From NCBI GenBank assembly GCA_035578155.1, contig JAPWDM010000007.1:30354413-30418412 (forward strand): DNA of 64,000 nucleotides, in the 5' to 3' direction. The notes under the pieces were generated by a model that was not told the DNA's origin, searched no databases, and saw only the letters and a program-made list of their open reading frames with translations. The first letter of the stretch is position 1. The number at the start of each line of letters is the position of its first letter. Origin of the DNA: Brachynemurus nebulosus (taxonomy: Eukaryota; Arthropoda; Insecta; Neuroptera; Myrmeleontidae). A program made the position numbers and the translations under genes. Below, piece by piece: positions 38,595 through 49,665 of the stretch.

Positions 38595-41500
38595 ATGCAT
38601 AGCCCTTTGAAAATAAAGTTGACGGATTTGAATCCGCATTTGACATGCATTATTTGTAATGGTTATTTTGTAAATGCGACTACAATCACCGAATGTTTAC
38701 ATTCTTGTAAGTGTTTTTTTTTTCTAATTAGACGTAATCTCATATTTATTGTAATTTTTCGTTTTGGGTTTTAGTTTGTCGTAGTTGCATCGTTAAGTAC
38801 TTAGAGACAAATAAGTATTGTCCAATTTGTGAAGTGCAGATACATAAAACGAAGCCTTTACTTAATTTACGAAGTGATCAAACATTACAGGATATTGTTT
38901 ATAAGTTAGTGCCTGGACTCTTTCAAAGTAAGTTAGAGTTTCAGTGTATTTGAGATATTTAAAATTGTTCTAACGTTTTGCTTTTTGATTCTAGATGAAA
39001 TGCAAAGACGAAAGGAGTTCTATGCTTCACATCCAAATGTTACAAAGCCAGCTGACCCGGAATTATCCGGGGAACTTTCTGAACGAAGCTATATTTATAC
39101 AAGTGATGATTATATTAGTTTATCTTTGGAGTATTACAATAATAATAATGAATCCTCTTCAACAAACAATCAGGTATATATTTATACAGGGTGATTCACG
39201 TAGACCGTTCATTGAGTTATGATATATTTTCAATTTTTTGTCAATTCTGGTTATACCGGAAGTAGACGATATCTTCCTGATCTTAAACGGTCGTATTTTT
39301 TACCTACTGCATTATTACAAATTTTTAACGAACGGTCTATATGAGTTATCCTGTATATCTCGCTTAGGACGTGATGCACCGTTTAAAATCAATCTGTTTT
39401 TTGTATAGTCACGGAGGTATTTACGATGTCCGGCGGCAGTGTCCATTCTTCATCTGCAAAAGCTGATACGCGCCAAGTACGGATTAACTCCGAACCATAA
39501 AGTTGATATTCTTTATCAAAATGATGCTCTCTGTGAAGATTTTACGTTAATCGATGTCGCTTATAAGTATCTGTGGAAGAGGGTCAGTATTTAATCTTGC
39601 AGTTTTTGCGGGATTGAGTCCATCCATAATTTGTAATTTTATTCGATTTTAGAAAGGACCGTTACATCTCACTTATCGGATATTTGAGACGGAGTGTCGT
39701 AAAAAGATCAAACTGAACACTGACCATCATACGAAACCGGTTAAAGATGTCCAGGACGCGCAAACAGACGAAAAGCCAGCGTCGCCTCAGCTACAACCCC
39801 AACCCCAACTACAACCATCATCACCCGCTCCGCAATCACAACCATCACCACCGCCAAAAATGGACGTCGACACGGAGAAACCTGTCGAAAACAGTCAACA
39901 ACAGATCAATTCAGCTGCTACGTGCGAGCCAACAGATACAGTCAACGACAAAAATACTCAACCACTCTCGTTGTCAGATCAATGTAGTATTATTAACGTG
40001 AACAATAATCTTAATAACAATACGGTTAAAAGTGACAAACATTTAGACGAAGTAGTGATATGTGACGCGACCAGTGAAGTGCTCCCAAACTTTGCACCCG
40101 ATAAAGAAGTACAGTTACAAATTAGCGAAACGGGCATTATATCCATAACAACCAGTATCGCATCATCAGATATCACGCAAACGGTCACGGTGACCACACC
40201 CTGCCCTCCACTATCATCCCCCTCTGTGATTCCCCCCGTATCTTCCGCAGTAGAAAGTGCGACGCCGATTACAGCACCATCAGTAGTCACGTGTATAACT
40301 TGCCTTACAGTGACGCATCCCACATCGACCACATTGACCACATTGACAACGCCATCAACTGTGATACCAAACATGTTACGTCTTTCCACATCAAATAAGA
40401 AATCTGATTTAAAGTCCGTTAGAAAAATCAACACGAATGTAAGTAAGAGTGCAACAACCTCTGTAACGACTGCGTCAAAAATCACTAACACCACCACCAC
40501 CACCGCCGCCGCCGCCACCATCAACACCACCACCACCGCCATCACCAGTACCAGTACCAGTACCACGAATAGCGGCGTATTAGTCGAATCTCAGAACAGT
40601 GAACAAAGGAAAAGAAAACTGTCCGCCGAATCAGCAGAAGCTAATGGGAATACTTTGAAGAAGTCTGCCAATCAAGTGCCTTTTAATGTTAACAACTTGT
40701 CATCGACACCAAGTACGGTAGCCAACATCACCACCACCACCACCAGCAGCAGCAGCTCGGAATCACAACTTCCTCTGCTAAAACCAAGCAAATTGATAGT
40801 AACGAGTTCATTAACAAGCTCCAAACCACCAATTTCTCCAATATTCACCAGCAATACTCACCACACGCTAAAAACAACAACAGTAATACCGTCAACACAC
40901 CCAACGGTGACCGCCGTCTATCAGACGTCGTCCGTCACCCCCCTGCCAGTACAATCGCCAATACTAAAACAAAATGTACCCACATCAAAATTGGACAAAA
41001 CTATGTTACAACCATCAAAAATGTCAAACGTGTCCGCCACAGTGCCGAAACGAACTCAATCGGCCGGCTATAAAACATTACGAACCCCACCAAAAATCTG
41101 GAATCCTCAATTACCTCCTAGAACTCACAGTTATCCGTACGGTTATCAATCGCCCATTTCAAATATGGAACAAAAATTAAAAGCGAGCGTTTCGGGCACG
41201 AATGTTACGTCAGCGCCAAACTCGTCGAATACAGTGCCTTCCGTTCCGGTGCCAGCCACAAAACCAAAACCAAATAAATTTTTCAAACGGAATAATATTC
41301 CAAGATATTTAGGCAATCCGGCATCGGGCGTTAAACCAATGTATCAGATATCAGTACCGAACACATCACCAAACACAATAACGTCGTCAGCAACACCCGC
41401 AACCTCCAATCAAAATATTAAGAAATCGGTGGCCAGTACGGCAAATAATGCCGCGAATATTGTAAAAACGACGCATGCGTCAAAAGAGTCGCAGAATAAC

Positions 41501-43330
41501 ATCACCAGTAAAACCACCACCGCAAGTAACAAGAAAAGTAAACCAGAAGATCACCACGCTCCGGCGTCAAACGAAAGTGACGAAAAGAAAAAAACTGAAG
41601 AAAGCGAAAACTCAAAAAAAGATTGTGAAGAACAGTCTAGAAAAAGCGACATCGATAAAACTCCAGCATCAGAATCGAAAGCATCCGAAACCAAACCATC
41701 AGAAACAATAAATTCCACATCGGAACCAAAAACATCAACGACAGAGAACTCCACATTTAAAACAACTGAAGCGAATGCAAATAAAACTGAAACAACCCCA
41801 GTTTCGACTTTGACTAGTAAAACATTTCAGCAACCGCGGAACAGTGCAAAAATGTCGCTCAGTTCGAGGAATATTCAAACAAGTGTCTCAGAGATGTTAC
41901 AGTTACGAAATAGCCCGAAAGCGTCCAGTGCATCACAAATACCAAAATCCACAGAATCACAGAAAGAAAATGCAACAGAACCACAGCCTGAATGTGATAA
42001 TTCAATAAATGTTGCGCAAGATACAGAAACAACAGAAACTCAAACAAAAACTAAAGAAAAAGACACGGAAAAGAAAGATGTCGATGAAAAATCTAGCGAA
42101 AATAAAAATTCCAGTGAAGATAAAAGTGTGGACAAAGAAAAATCAACAAAAGAAAGTAGCGAAGAAGCAGCTATTGATAAAGACAAACAGCCCCCCTCCA
42201 CCGTAAGTAATTCAGAAACTGAAAAGTCCAATGAATTAAAAATATCACAGACAACTGTTCCTATTTATAGTCCACGACTCAAACCAAAAAATGATTCAAA
42301 ATTTCAAAAAAGTATCGCATCAAATCTACGTATTGACGTGCCGAATACCGATATACTCGAAAATAATCCAGGATCATCAAAATTAACATTCAGTCCACAG
42401 ATGTCACCATTGTTAGATCGAAACTCTCCAAAACCAGATAAAAATTCACCAAAAGCCACCAGTAAAATTGTGCCTTCCAGTCCAAAAATCGATCGAGACA
42501 GTTCAAAAAACTTATTAAGTGGACCAAAAAGTCCAAAAAACATAACAAAAACCACTCCAGCATTACAAATTAGTCCAATGTACGATCATATGACAGCCAA
42601 ATCAAAAGCTCAACTAAGTCCACAGTTGGATAGAATGAGCCCAAAAGGACATGCGAAAATCAACCAAATGTTTAAAATGTCTCCAACCGCTTCCAAATCA
42701 AATTTACAAATGAATTTAAACTATGATAATGTAAATGCAAAAATTACCCCGAAAGGAAGTCCATCATCCGGTGATAACCCCCAAAAAACTGGAACATCAA
42801 AATCACCCACAAAAACATTGTCAACATGCAAAACCGATTTGAATGTGCCATCACAAAAATTTAATTTTATGCCCCCAAATCCGTTCATACCGAATTTATC
42901 ATCACCCAACCTAAATCCAAATCAATTCCTGTTCCCAAACTACGCCGCAATGTCCAGCTACGACCCACGTCTACTCTCGCCACATAATCTTGGCGGTATT
43001 AATAACAGTTTAGCGTATCACAATTTGCCGTTAAGTCTAAGTGCCATCAGTTTAGCAAATCACAATTTGCCGTTAAGTTTTAGTTCGATGCTTTATAATC
43101 AACATCACCGTCTCGCATATCCGGGCCCCACGATGCCCGTCAATTCAACACTCAGTCCAACCACACCGATATCCACGATCGCTTCAGTTACCACATCCAC
43201 CGCCACATCGTCAAACTCCACCACCACAAGTGCTGCTATCGTTGATCCGGCAAAATCGTCAGACAGTAATAAAACGGTAAAACCCAAAGATAAAAATACA
43301 AATAGCGCCGCGACTATGGATAAAAAATAA
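38595..43330 (+). CDS. Psc: Polycomb-group RING protein, Psc/Su(z)2 type
   Basis: Exons 38595-38706, 38775-38927, 38995-39173, 39409-39582 and 39653-43330, all in frame, give 1431 residues. The N-terminus has a C3HC4 RING at about 18-57 ([33 protein letters not shown]), then the conserved [19 protein letters not shown] and EMQRRKEFY block. A RAWUL ubiquitin-like domain follows at about 150-220 ([42 protein letters not shown]). The rest, from about 225, is disordered and rich in S, T, K, P and N: threonine/alanine runs near 484-512, a KSSE/EEK acidic-basic zone near 850-1050, and about a dozen SPK/SPQ motifs near 1120-1250. Family knowledge: the RING pairs with the Ring1/Sce E3 ligase in PRC1, and the long charged tail of insect Psc/Su(z)2 compacts chromatin. 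Vertebrate PCGF proteins lack such a tail, so the insect Psc/Su(z)2 group fits best; I cannot say which of the two. Confidence 0.93.
39187..39353. mobile_element. TA-flanked inverted-repeat element in Psc intron 3
   Basis: Starts CAGGGTGATTCACGTAGACC and ends with the imperfect complement (GAACGGTCTATATGAGTTAT then CCTG). About 25 bp pair with four or five mismatches, and TA lies on both sides (39185-39186 and 39354-39355). Length 167 bp; it makes up most of the intron between the RING-side exons and the RAWUL exon. Confidence 0.75.
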
Positions 43331-44447
43331 AAAAAAACGGGTTTTTTGTACATATTTAAATATTAATTAATCAGTTTACAGCATTACAGCTATATCTATA
43401 GTTAATATTTTTTAGCAAGGGTTGTTATTCAATATTCGAATCACATTTTTAAGAAAATAATCAGCGACAAACCAATTTGGCAACGGGCGTAATTGAAATA
43501 TCGAGAAAACATATCGTTTTGTAACAATAATCTCAGTTACGTCCATCGCTAATAAATGTCATTAAAGCGCCTCAAATATGTACTCGCGGGTAATAACGTT
43601 CGGCTATATCAATAGGAATAAAACGGGACTAAATGTCGAGCCTTACAACACTCCCGTACTTTATTACCCGCAAATACTTTAGATAATTTTAAATAAATAG
43701 ATCTGTTTCTTTCCGGATTATTTTCTTAATCAACTTATTCTTTTTTAATTACATTCTTAATTTATCCCTGTTTAAACATCTTCAGTACAAAATATTTAAA
43801 ACCACTGTTGTACAAGAATATACTTTTTTATTTATACCAGTGAACATGAAAATGTTCATAATTTATCACATTTTATTTATTTTAATGTAAATTTTTGTAA
43901 AAAGTTCAAAATGTTTCGACGCCAAAATATTATTTTTAGTTTCTCTTGTGTAATGTCGAGCTTATTACATTCCAAAACTCGGCCAAAATATATCCAAAAA
44001 AAAACTCAATTGCTCAAAAAAGAAAATATATTTTTGTAAAAAATCATTATTTTTTATCAAAAAAAAATGTCATATCTTTTAAAATTTAATATTTTATCAA
44101 AAAAAAAAAATTTAAAAAATCGAAAAAAAATTTACACTTTTGGTACAAAAAATTCTTTTCAAAAAACATGTTTGCCTTCTTAGCTATAATAAATGACGAG
44201 GAGGGATATACAGTTTTTCTGTCTTCAAATACAGGGATTATATTTATTATCTTTTTTTAAACAATTCTATCCCGTCCAAATTTCATTTCCATCCGATTAA
44301 ATTTTTGTAACGTCAATTACCAATGCAATTTTTTCAACGCTACTTCGCACCATAGTTCAAACTCAACATTTCCAAATGGTTTGTGTTCTCATTATCACCA
44401 CCATCAACCGAATTCCTTATCCGTTTTTAGTCCAAGAGCTCTCGATC

Positions 44448-44612
44448 ATTTTATTCAAATGATTTTGTATCGATTGAAATTTTATATAGAAGCAACTTGA
44501 CTTTTCGTTTCGAAAAATCATTTTCGACAATTTTGGACCAATAAATTGGACTTTATAGGGTTGTCTTTATATAAAATTTCAACCGATACAATGTTGTTCA
44601 AATGAAATGTTC
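44448..44612. repeat. Imperfect inverted repeat (hairpin), ~165 bp
   Basis: The left arm contains TTCAAATGATTTTGTATCGA then TTGAAATTTTATATA. The right arm contains the complement (TATATAAAATTTCAACCGAT then ACAA, followed by TTGTTCAAATGAA). About 45 bp pair with small indels around a 75-bp middle. It lies in the probable Psc 3' untranslated region. Confidence 0.6.
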
Positions 44613-45504
44613 GCTAGTTCGTCATTATATTTGTTTTATTATATAATTATGTACACTTGTGATCAAAAATGACTGTACTATTTAAAAAAAAAAAGAGTAA
44701 AATGGTAAATTTGGTAATTTTGATAGCGTTTTTATCATCATACAAGTTTGATGAAGATTTAGTTATTAACATTTAGATATTATCGGATAAATTAAAGCAG
44801 AGTTATTAATTGAAAGAATGTATATAAAAATTTGTTTATTATATTAGTTAATATATTATATTATAAATACTAAATCTAAGAAAGTACTCCTAAGGTGCAC
44901 TTATGTATAAAAAGATATTGTTGATATAATTTTATTAAATGAAGAAAAAAATTTATTAATATTTGTATAAAAAGAAAAATAATGGGTTTCTTGAAAAACA
45001 AAAAACATTCTTTATATCTCTAGTCTAGTGGTTTTTTTTTTTTATTTTTATTTTTCTCTTTTTTGCAAGTTGTATAAATTTTTTGAATGCGGTGGTAACG
45101 TTTGATTTTACGATGCTGATAATTATGTCGTGAGATTTTCTTTAAAAAACAGTGTTTTTTTCTTTTTGTTCTTAATTCAAATTGGCTAAAATAACCAACG
45201 TTTATTTTTACAGATTTGTGTTTCTTTTTATTTTAATATTATTTTTTCTAATCATTACTTTTATGTTGAATTAACACATCTGAGGCAATAAATTATTACA
45301 TATGAATTTGTTGAGTTTTCTTTGAGCCCGTCCTACTCAACATTGATGAGTACACGGTCTATCGACACTCGTCTCGATGTCGTATAACAGTTGTTGTTCG
45401 CCCCTTGTTTCTGCTTGTAGGATTTTGATAAAATTTTATATGATGTCTCCAGTAAATCCCCAAATATCCTGGTATCCTTTCCATAATAAGAGTAAGGGGT
45501 CATA

Positions 45505-45826
45505 CACAATCAATGAAATAAGGAATAAGAAGTATGCCATCTAGTGACGTTGAATGGAACTTTAATGAAATAAGGAGTATGCCATCTAGTGATGTTGAAT
45601 GGAACTTTAACGTAACTGGTCACATATATAAATATGTAGGTATTTTTTTAAGGCAAAATTCGTGATTTTTTTCACTTAGTGACAAAAAAGTCACCACGAA
45701 CGTTACTTTTTCATGAATTCTAATGTACAAAAATACCTAAATACATTTACCTATGAGCAGTTAAGTTAAAGTTCCATTCAACGTCACAAGATGACATACT
45801 TCTTATTCCTTATTTCATTGATTGTG
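45505..45826. mobile_element. TA-flanked MITE with an internally duplicated left arm
   Basis: CACAATCAATGAAATAAGGA begins at 45505 and its complement ends at 45826, with TA on both sides. The terminal inverted repeat runs about 60 bp. The left arm carries a tandem duplication of about 48 bp (ATGAAATAAGGA to TGGAACTTTA, twice), which the right arm lacks. The centre has its own small hairpin around CACTTAGTGAC/GTCACCACG. Confidence 0.82.
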
Positions 45827-46063
45827 TAGACAGCCTAAAGATCCGTTTTATATAACTTTGGCGGGAAATTTGAAATAAATTTATCCGAATGCATGAATAA
45901 ATGTGAAAATTGTGTAACTTTTTTGTTATGACTTTACGGTACGTCCAAGTCAGGATGCGCAATTGACGCGATTTTTTCGTAAAACATAATACCCGCGTAA
46001 AACAAGGGTCTACTGTACAGGATAAAACGAAAAAAAAAACATTTATTTTACAATAGTATAATT

Positions 46064-46307
46064 TAAATACCCCTGTCGCAGCATCCTGCATAACATAGCG
46101 AATTTTCATTTACAAAAGTACGTTTTTCTCGGAAACTAGTTGATATAGAGTAATTGTAAATAAAAAAAAACTTTCTTTATGTGATTTTCCCGCCTCATTC
46201 CGCCAAATTTTTTCAAAAAAAATGTCCAAAAAACCGTAGACGTTTTCACAAAATTTCTTAAAAATAAGATGTTTCGTTCTTGAGTTATCGTGCGGACACT
46301 TAGTAAA

Positions 46308-46378
<71 letters not shown>

Positions 46379-46597
46379 GTGTGTGTGTCCGCACGATAAC
46401 TCAAAAACGAAACATCTTATTTTTAAAAAATATCGTGAAAACGTTTCGTGAAAAAAATTTGGCGGAATGAGACGGAAAAATCACATAAAGTTTTTTTTAT
46501 TTACAATTACTCTATATCAACTAGTTTCCAAGAAAAACGTACTTTTGTAAATGGAAATTCGCTATGTTATGCAGGATGCTGCGACAGGGGTATTTTA
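46064..46597. mobile_element. Large palindrome with (AT)n at its centre
   Basis: The left arm 46064-46306 and right arm 46378-46597 are complementary almost throughout. For example, CCCCTGTCGCAGCATCCTGC near 46071 faces GCAGGATGCTGCGACAGGGG near 46571, and GTTATCGTGCGGACAC faces GTGTCCGCACGATAAC. The centre is an uninterrupted (AT)33 tract at 46311-46377. A partial single-arm relative is near 18240-18272 (TTCGCTATGTTATGCAGAAT) and another relative of the inner end near 48785. No open frame of credible length. Confidence 0.88.
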
Positions 46598-46853
46598 ATA
46601 ACAGATGCGTTTATGTACAGGGCCGGTGAGAGAAATGACCGGTGAAATATCTATTATACAAATTATGTGTATTTTTATCACCAATTAAACATATACGTAT
46701 TTTTACTTGACACTAGGTCTAATTTTACCACCAGAGGCGCAACTGAGAATCTTTGCCTTACCAATACTGAATTTAATATTTTGAGCTAAATTTTTTAACG
46801 GTTACGAAAAAAATTTAGAACGGAATTTATTTTCCAAACGTAACAAAACATTT

Positions 46854-47247
46854 CGACGGTACACCGAAAGAGTGACACAACTCAAAAATTTACATTTTCG
46901 AGTTTATTGTGTAAATGTATAGCAAAATTTGCATATTTTTATGTCCCAGAACGACATATTGCTACTTCCAAAATTAACCGCTAGAAGGCGGTTTTGTCGT
47001 TTTTTCCTTACTTCAAAGTAGCGAATTTTTTTTATCAAAATCTTTAATGTTATCAAAATTAACTTGTTATTTTTATTGTTGGAATACAAGGTGAGTATCA
47101 ACGGGTTATCTCCAAAAAAATTTTGAAAATTTTAGAAATCCGAAACTATGATAACTTTTGAAGTAAATAATAAAACTTTTGAATAGAGATATTGAAGTAG
47201 CTGTTTTTTTTTTTTTGAACTGTGTCACTCTTTCTGTGTACCGACGA
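46854..47247. mobile_element. Inverted-repeat element, ~394 bp
   Basis: CGACGGTACACCGAAAGAGT at 46854 and the complement of CGTCGGTACACAGAAAGAGT ending near 47247 form an inverted repeat of about 37 bp (GTGACACA follows in both) with four or five mismatches. The interior is AT-rich and non-coding. Confidence 0.7.
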
Positions 47248-48840
47248 TTTTACCTTTTTAAATTCTCTTGCTGAAGAAAATAACCATTCGACACGGAAAC
47301 AAAACTAAAGTTGGACCTTTATTCAAGGGCTTATCCGGCATGTACTTAGTTGATGTTTTCCTTCTTAATCCAAGTTTTTAGTTTACTGTGTGTTCTCTTT
47401 TTCTTCTTATTATATCTTTAAATTCACCATCCATGTTTTAAATAGGAATTTATAATACATAAAAGTATTGCTGTTGATATTAAGCTTTTAACATGTACAT
47501 TCAAATTATTAGAAAAAATTCAATCACAAAATCCACAGTTTTTAATAGATATGTATTTACCTTATTATGTTGACAAATTCTATTAATAACTGCCTGTTTA
47601 GAATTTATATTTTCTTTTTTATTTTAGCTATATTCTTCTCGTATATAAATAACATTTGCTTCACGGTTTCATGTAATTTTTAATGTGGTTTTAAATTTTT
47701 TACCTATATAAAACAAAACAAAAAACAAATAATAGGACAAATATTAATTACTATTTGATTTTAAAAATGTAATATATAAATTAACATGAATTATTACCTA
47801 TTTTTCTCAAATATCAGTCAAATATCAGCACCGAATCTATATGTCAACATTTCAACACAAAGACGAGTTGATTTGAAATTCTGATTGTTGAAATATTAGT
47901 TTAAATTCAAGCTAATTTGGCAGTATTGTACATACCTGTGGTGCTATCTGGTTAAAAACGCTGACACAATAGAATTTTTAAAATAAAAAATTATTAAATA
48001 TATTTAAAGAATTTGTTTAAATAATTAAATTATTAAAAATATTAATAATTTTAAAAATATTATTATAATTTTTTAACGTAATGTGTTAAATAAAGAGATT
48101 AAAATAATGTGCAGTATTTAGGAAAAAAAAATCAATTCTACTACAATTTGAATTTGAAAGCAAAAATAAATTTTCGAAAACAAAATAACAGATCTAATCT
48201 ACTTATACTAGAGATATTATGTTTACAAATGCATAAGGCTATTTGTGCACTACCAAAAATATAATTTTAAAATTTTATTTAATCAAAGAAATATTATAGT
48301 TTAATTAATTAAATTTAATAATATTACATTTATATAACCGTAGAAATTTATTAAGGCATTATTCTGAATATTTATCCAAAGAAATTTGAAATATGATAGG
48401 TAGTAGAAGTACTAAGTGTAGTAATACCCTTAAAATACGTGTATAATCAAAATAAATAAAAATAGGATTTTTCCAATACAACAGAAAGAGATAATACGAT
48501 AAAAAGAGACTCTATATAAAAATTATTTTTGATTTTTCTTGAAAACCAGTTTATACAGAGGAAAAGTTTAAAAAGCTCGCTAATATAACTTCTTACAATT
48601 TTTTTGATAGTATAACAAAATTTTTGAAAAAGTTATAAATTCTGATCAAAAAACACAAAAAAAGACTTTAAAGCCCAAAATATCCGGTCTGTGGCATCGG
48701 ATGTGTCTGGCTAACGAACTTAGGCGAGCGAAATTGAATTCAAACCTACACACCAAATTTCATAAGCATTAAACGTTTTGTTCGAGAGTTATCGTGTACA
48801 CACATAAATACATATATATATATATCTATATATATATAAA

Positions 48841-48937
48841 TTTTAGTGAAGTAGATTTTCGGGTTCTAGAGGCTCCAAAACAAATTTCTGCCATAGTCCC
48901 GGGCTTAGGTCTTACCATAAGAGCTGCTGTAATAGCT
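48841..48937 (+). repeat. Dispersed repeat shared with 19928-20027
   Basis: See the partner entry for common landmarks. Directly upstream, 48785-48838 has GAGAGTTATCGTGTACACAC followed by an AT-alternating tract, which recalls the inner ends of the 46064-46597 palindrome. Confidence 0.65.
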
Positions 48938-48996
48938 GAATTTTCATTCTGAAAATTCGCTAAAATTAAAGTTTTACAAAAATTTTAGATAGTTAC

Positions 48997-49002
48997 TTTA
49001 TT
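48997..49002 (-). terminator. Poly(A) signal for the COMM-domain gene
   Basis: TTTATT on the plus strand, which is AATAAA on the minus strand, 38 bases after the minus-strand stop codon at 49040-49042. Confidence 0.5.
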
Positions 49003-49039
49003 TTTAATTATATCAGTCTTTTAACAATACTAGAATGAC

Positions 49040-49318
49040 TTATTGAATACGTTCCATCTTATGTAATTCTTTGAGTAAATTCGCCGTTTGATAGCGGAGT
49101 TCATGAAATTTCTGAATGCTACAGAGGAACACCTTTTTCTTGCCGTCAGTGTCAGTAATATTGAATATTACGGATGGGACCCTTTTATTTTCTCTAAAAC
49201 AAATTTTAGGATAGGTTAGTGAAATTTTTTTTTTTTGAAAAAATTTCGATTTTTTTTACTTGTTTTTCACGCTGATATCAATATACCAATCAAATTCTGG
49301 ACGTTTTGTAGTATCCAT
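49040..49318 (-). CDS. Minimal COMM-domain protein (COMMD6-like)
   Basis: Two minus-strand exons, 49318-49260 and 49193-49040, joined AA|A across a 66-nt intron (donor GTAAAA, acceptor TGTTTTAG), give 70 residues. The protein reads as one COMM domain: RPEFDWYIDISVKNKENKR, then VPSVIFNITDTDGKKKVFLC, then SIQKFHELRYQTANLLKEL. The W-x-I/V-D-I-S start and the F-H-E-L-R-Y...LLKEL end are typical. COMMD proteins assemble in the Commander complex with CCDC22 and CCDC93 and act in endosomal recycling. Most COMMDs have an N-terminal helical domain of over 100 residues; only COMMD6 is nearly COMM alone. The chosen ATG is the first in frame after an in-frame TAA 31 codons upstream. An undetected upstream exon (for example through the acceptor-like TTTTGAAG near 49380) cannot be excluded; in that case a COMMD5-like protein is possible, because ELRY...LLKEL also resembles COMMD5. 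Confidence 0.8.
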
Positions 49319-49665
49319 GTTTTTTTCGGATTGTAAATTTGGTGGAATTTTGATTTTTGGTGAATTGAAAAAATAAACTTCAAAATTTTTTGTGATACAA
49401 TGCGCGTGATGTTTTTACGCAAGACACTATCATCCCCACCATTCGGTGTTTGTTTGTCGTGTCCAATCAGAATGCGACAACACAATATTGGGACGTGTTA
49501 CTCGAGGTACGTGTTTTAGGCTTCCATTTATTGTATAAATCTACATAAAAAAATTTGACCGTGTTCAAAAATAATTGGAAAAGTGTTCGGTGAACGTGAT
49601 TTTGTTATTTTTTAGATAATTTGTTAAAATTTATTATTTAATTGTTAGTTAAAATAGAAATTAAA
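49319..49665. promoter_or_regulatory. Shared divergent promoter region, COMM gene / ERp57-like gene
   Basis: The two start codons face away from each other across 347 bases with no other gene between them, so the core promoters must lie here unless there are remote 5' exons. A CCAAT word (49463-49467, in GTGTCCAATCAGAATGCG) and a GC-richer stretch (about 49430-49500) sit in the middle. No TATA box is clearly placed. Confidence 0.5.

Larger units (their letters stand above)
43331..49039. other. Psc 3' UTR and repeat-rich intergenic DNA
   Basis: A long AT-rich 3' untranslated region of the Psc-like gene is expected; several AATAAA words occur, the last clear one in this part at 45287-45292. 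Beyond it lie inverted-repeat structures at 44448-44612, 45505-45826, 46064-46597 and 46854-47247 and a dispersed repeat at 48841-48937. No coding exon is recognised on either strand before the COMM gene. Confidence 0.6.

Noticed and set aside
39979..40566. 195-codon minus-strand open frame antisense to the Psc exon
   Set aside because: Composed of valine/alanine/leucine runs that mirror the ACC/ACA/GCC repeats of the real coding strand; no start context, no domain.
45810..46394. Two adjacent minus-strand frames of 99 and 94 codons
   Set aside because: They read through palindrome arms and the AT tract (an isoleucine/tyrosine run), which is repeat DNA and not a gene.
46618..46640. CAGGGCCGGTGAG as a hAT element start
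   Set aside because: No matching end or 8-bp duplication was found within 1 kb.
49267..49485. 72-codon minus-strand frame starting MCCRILIGHD
   Set aside because: Wrong frame relative to the COMM-domain exon that overlaps it; ends in an unrelated tail and has no second-exon continuation.
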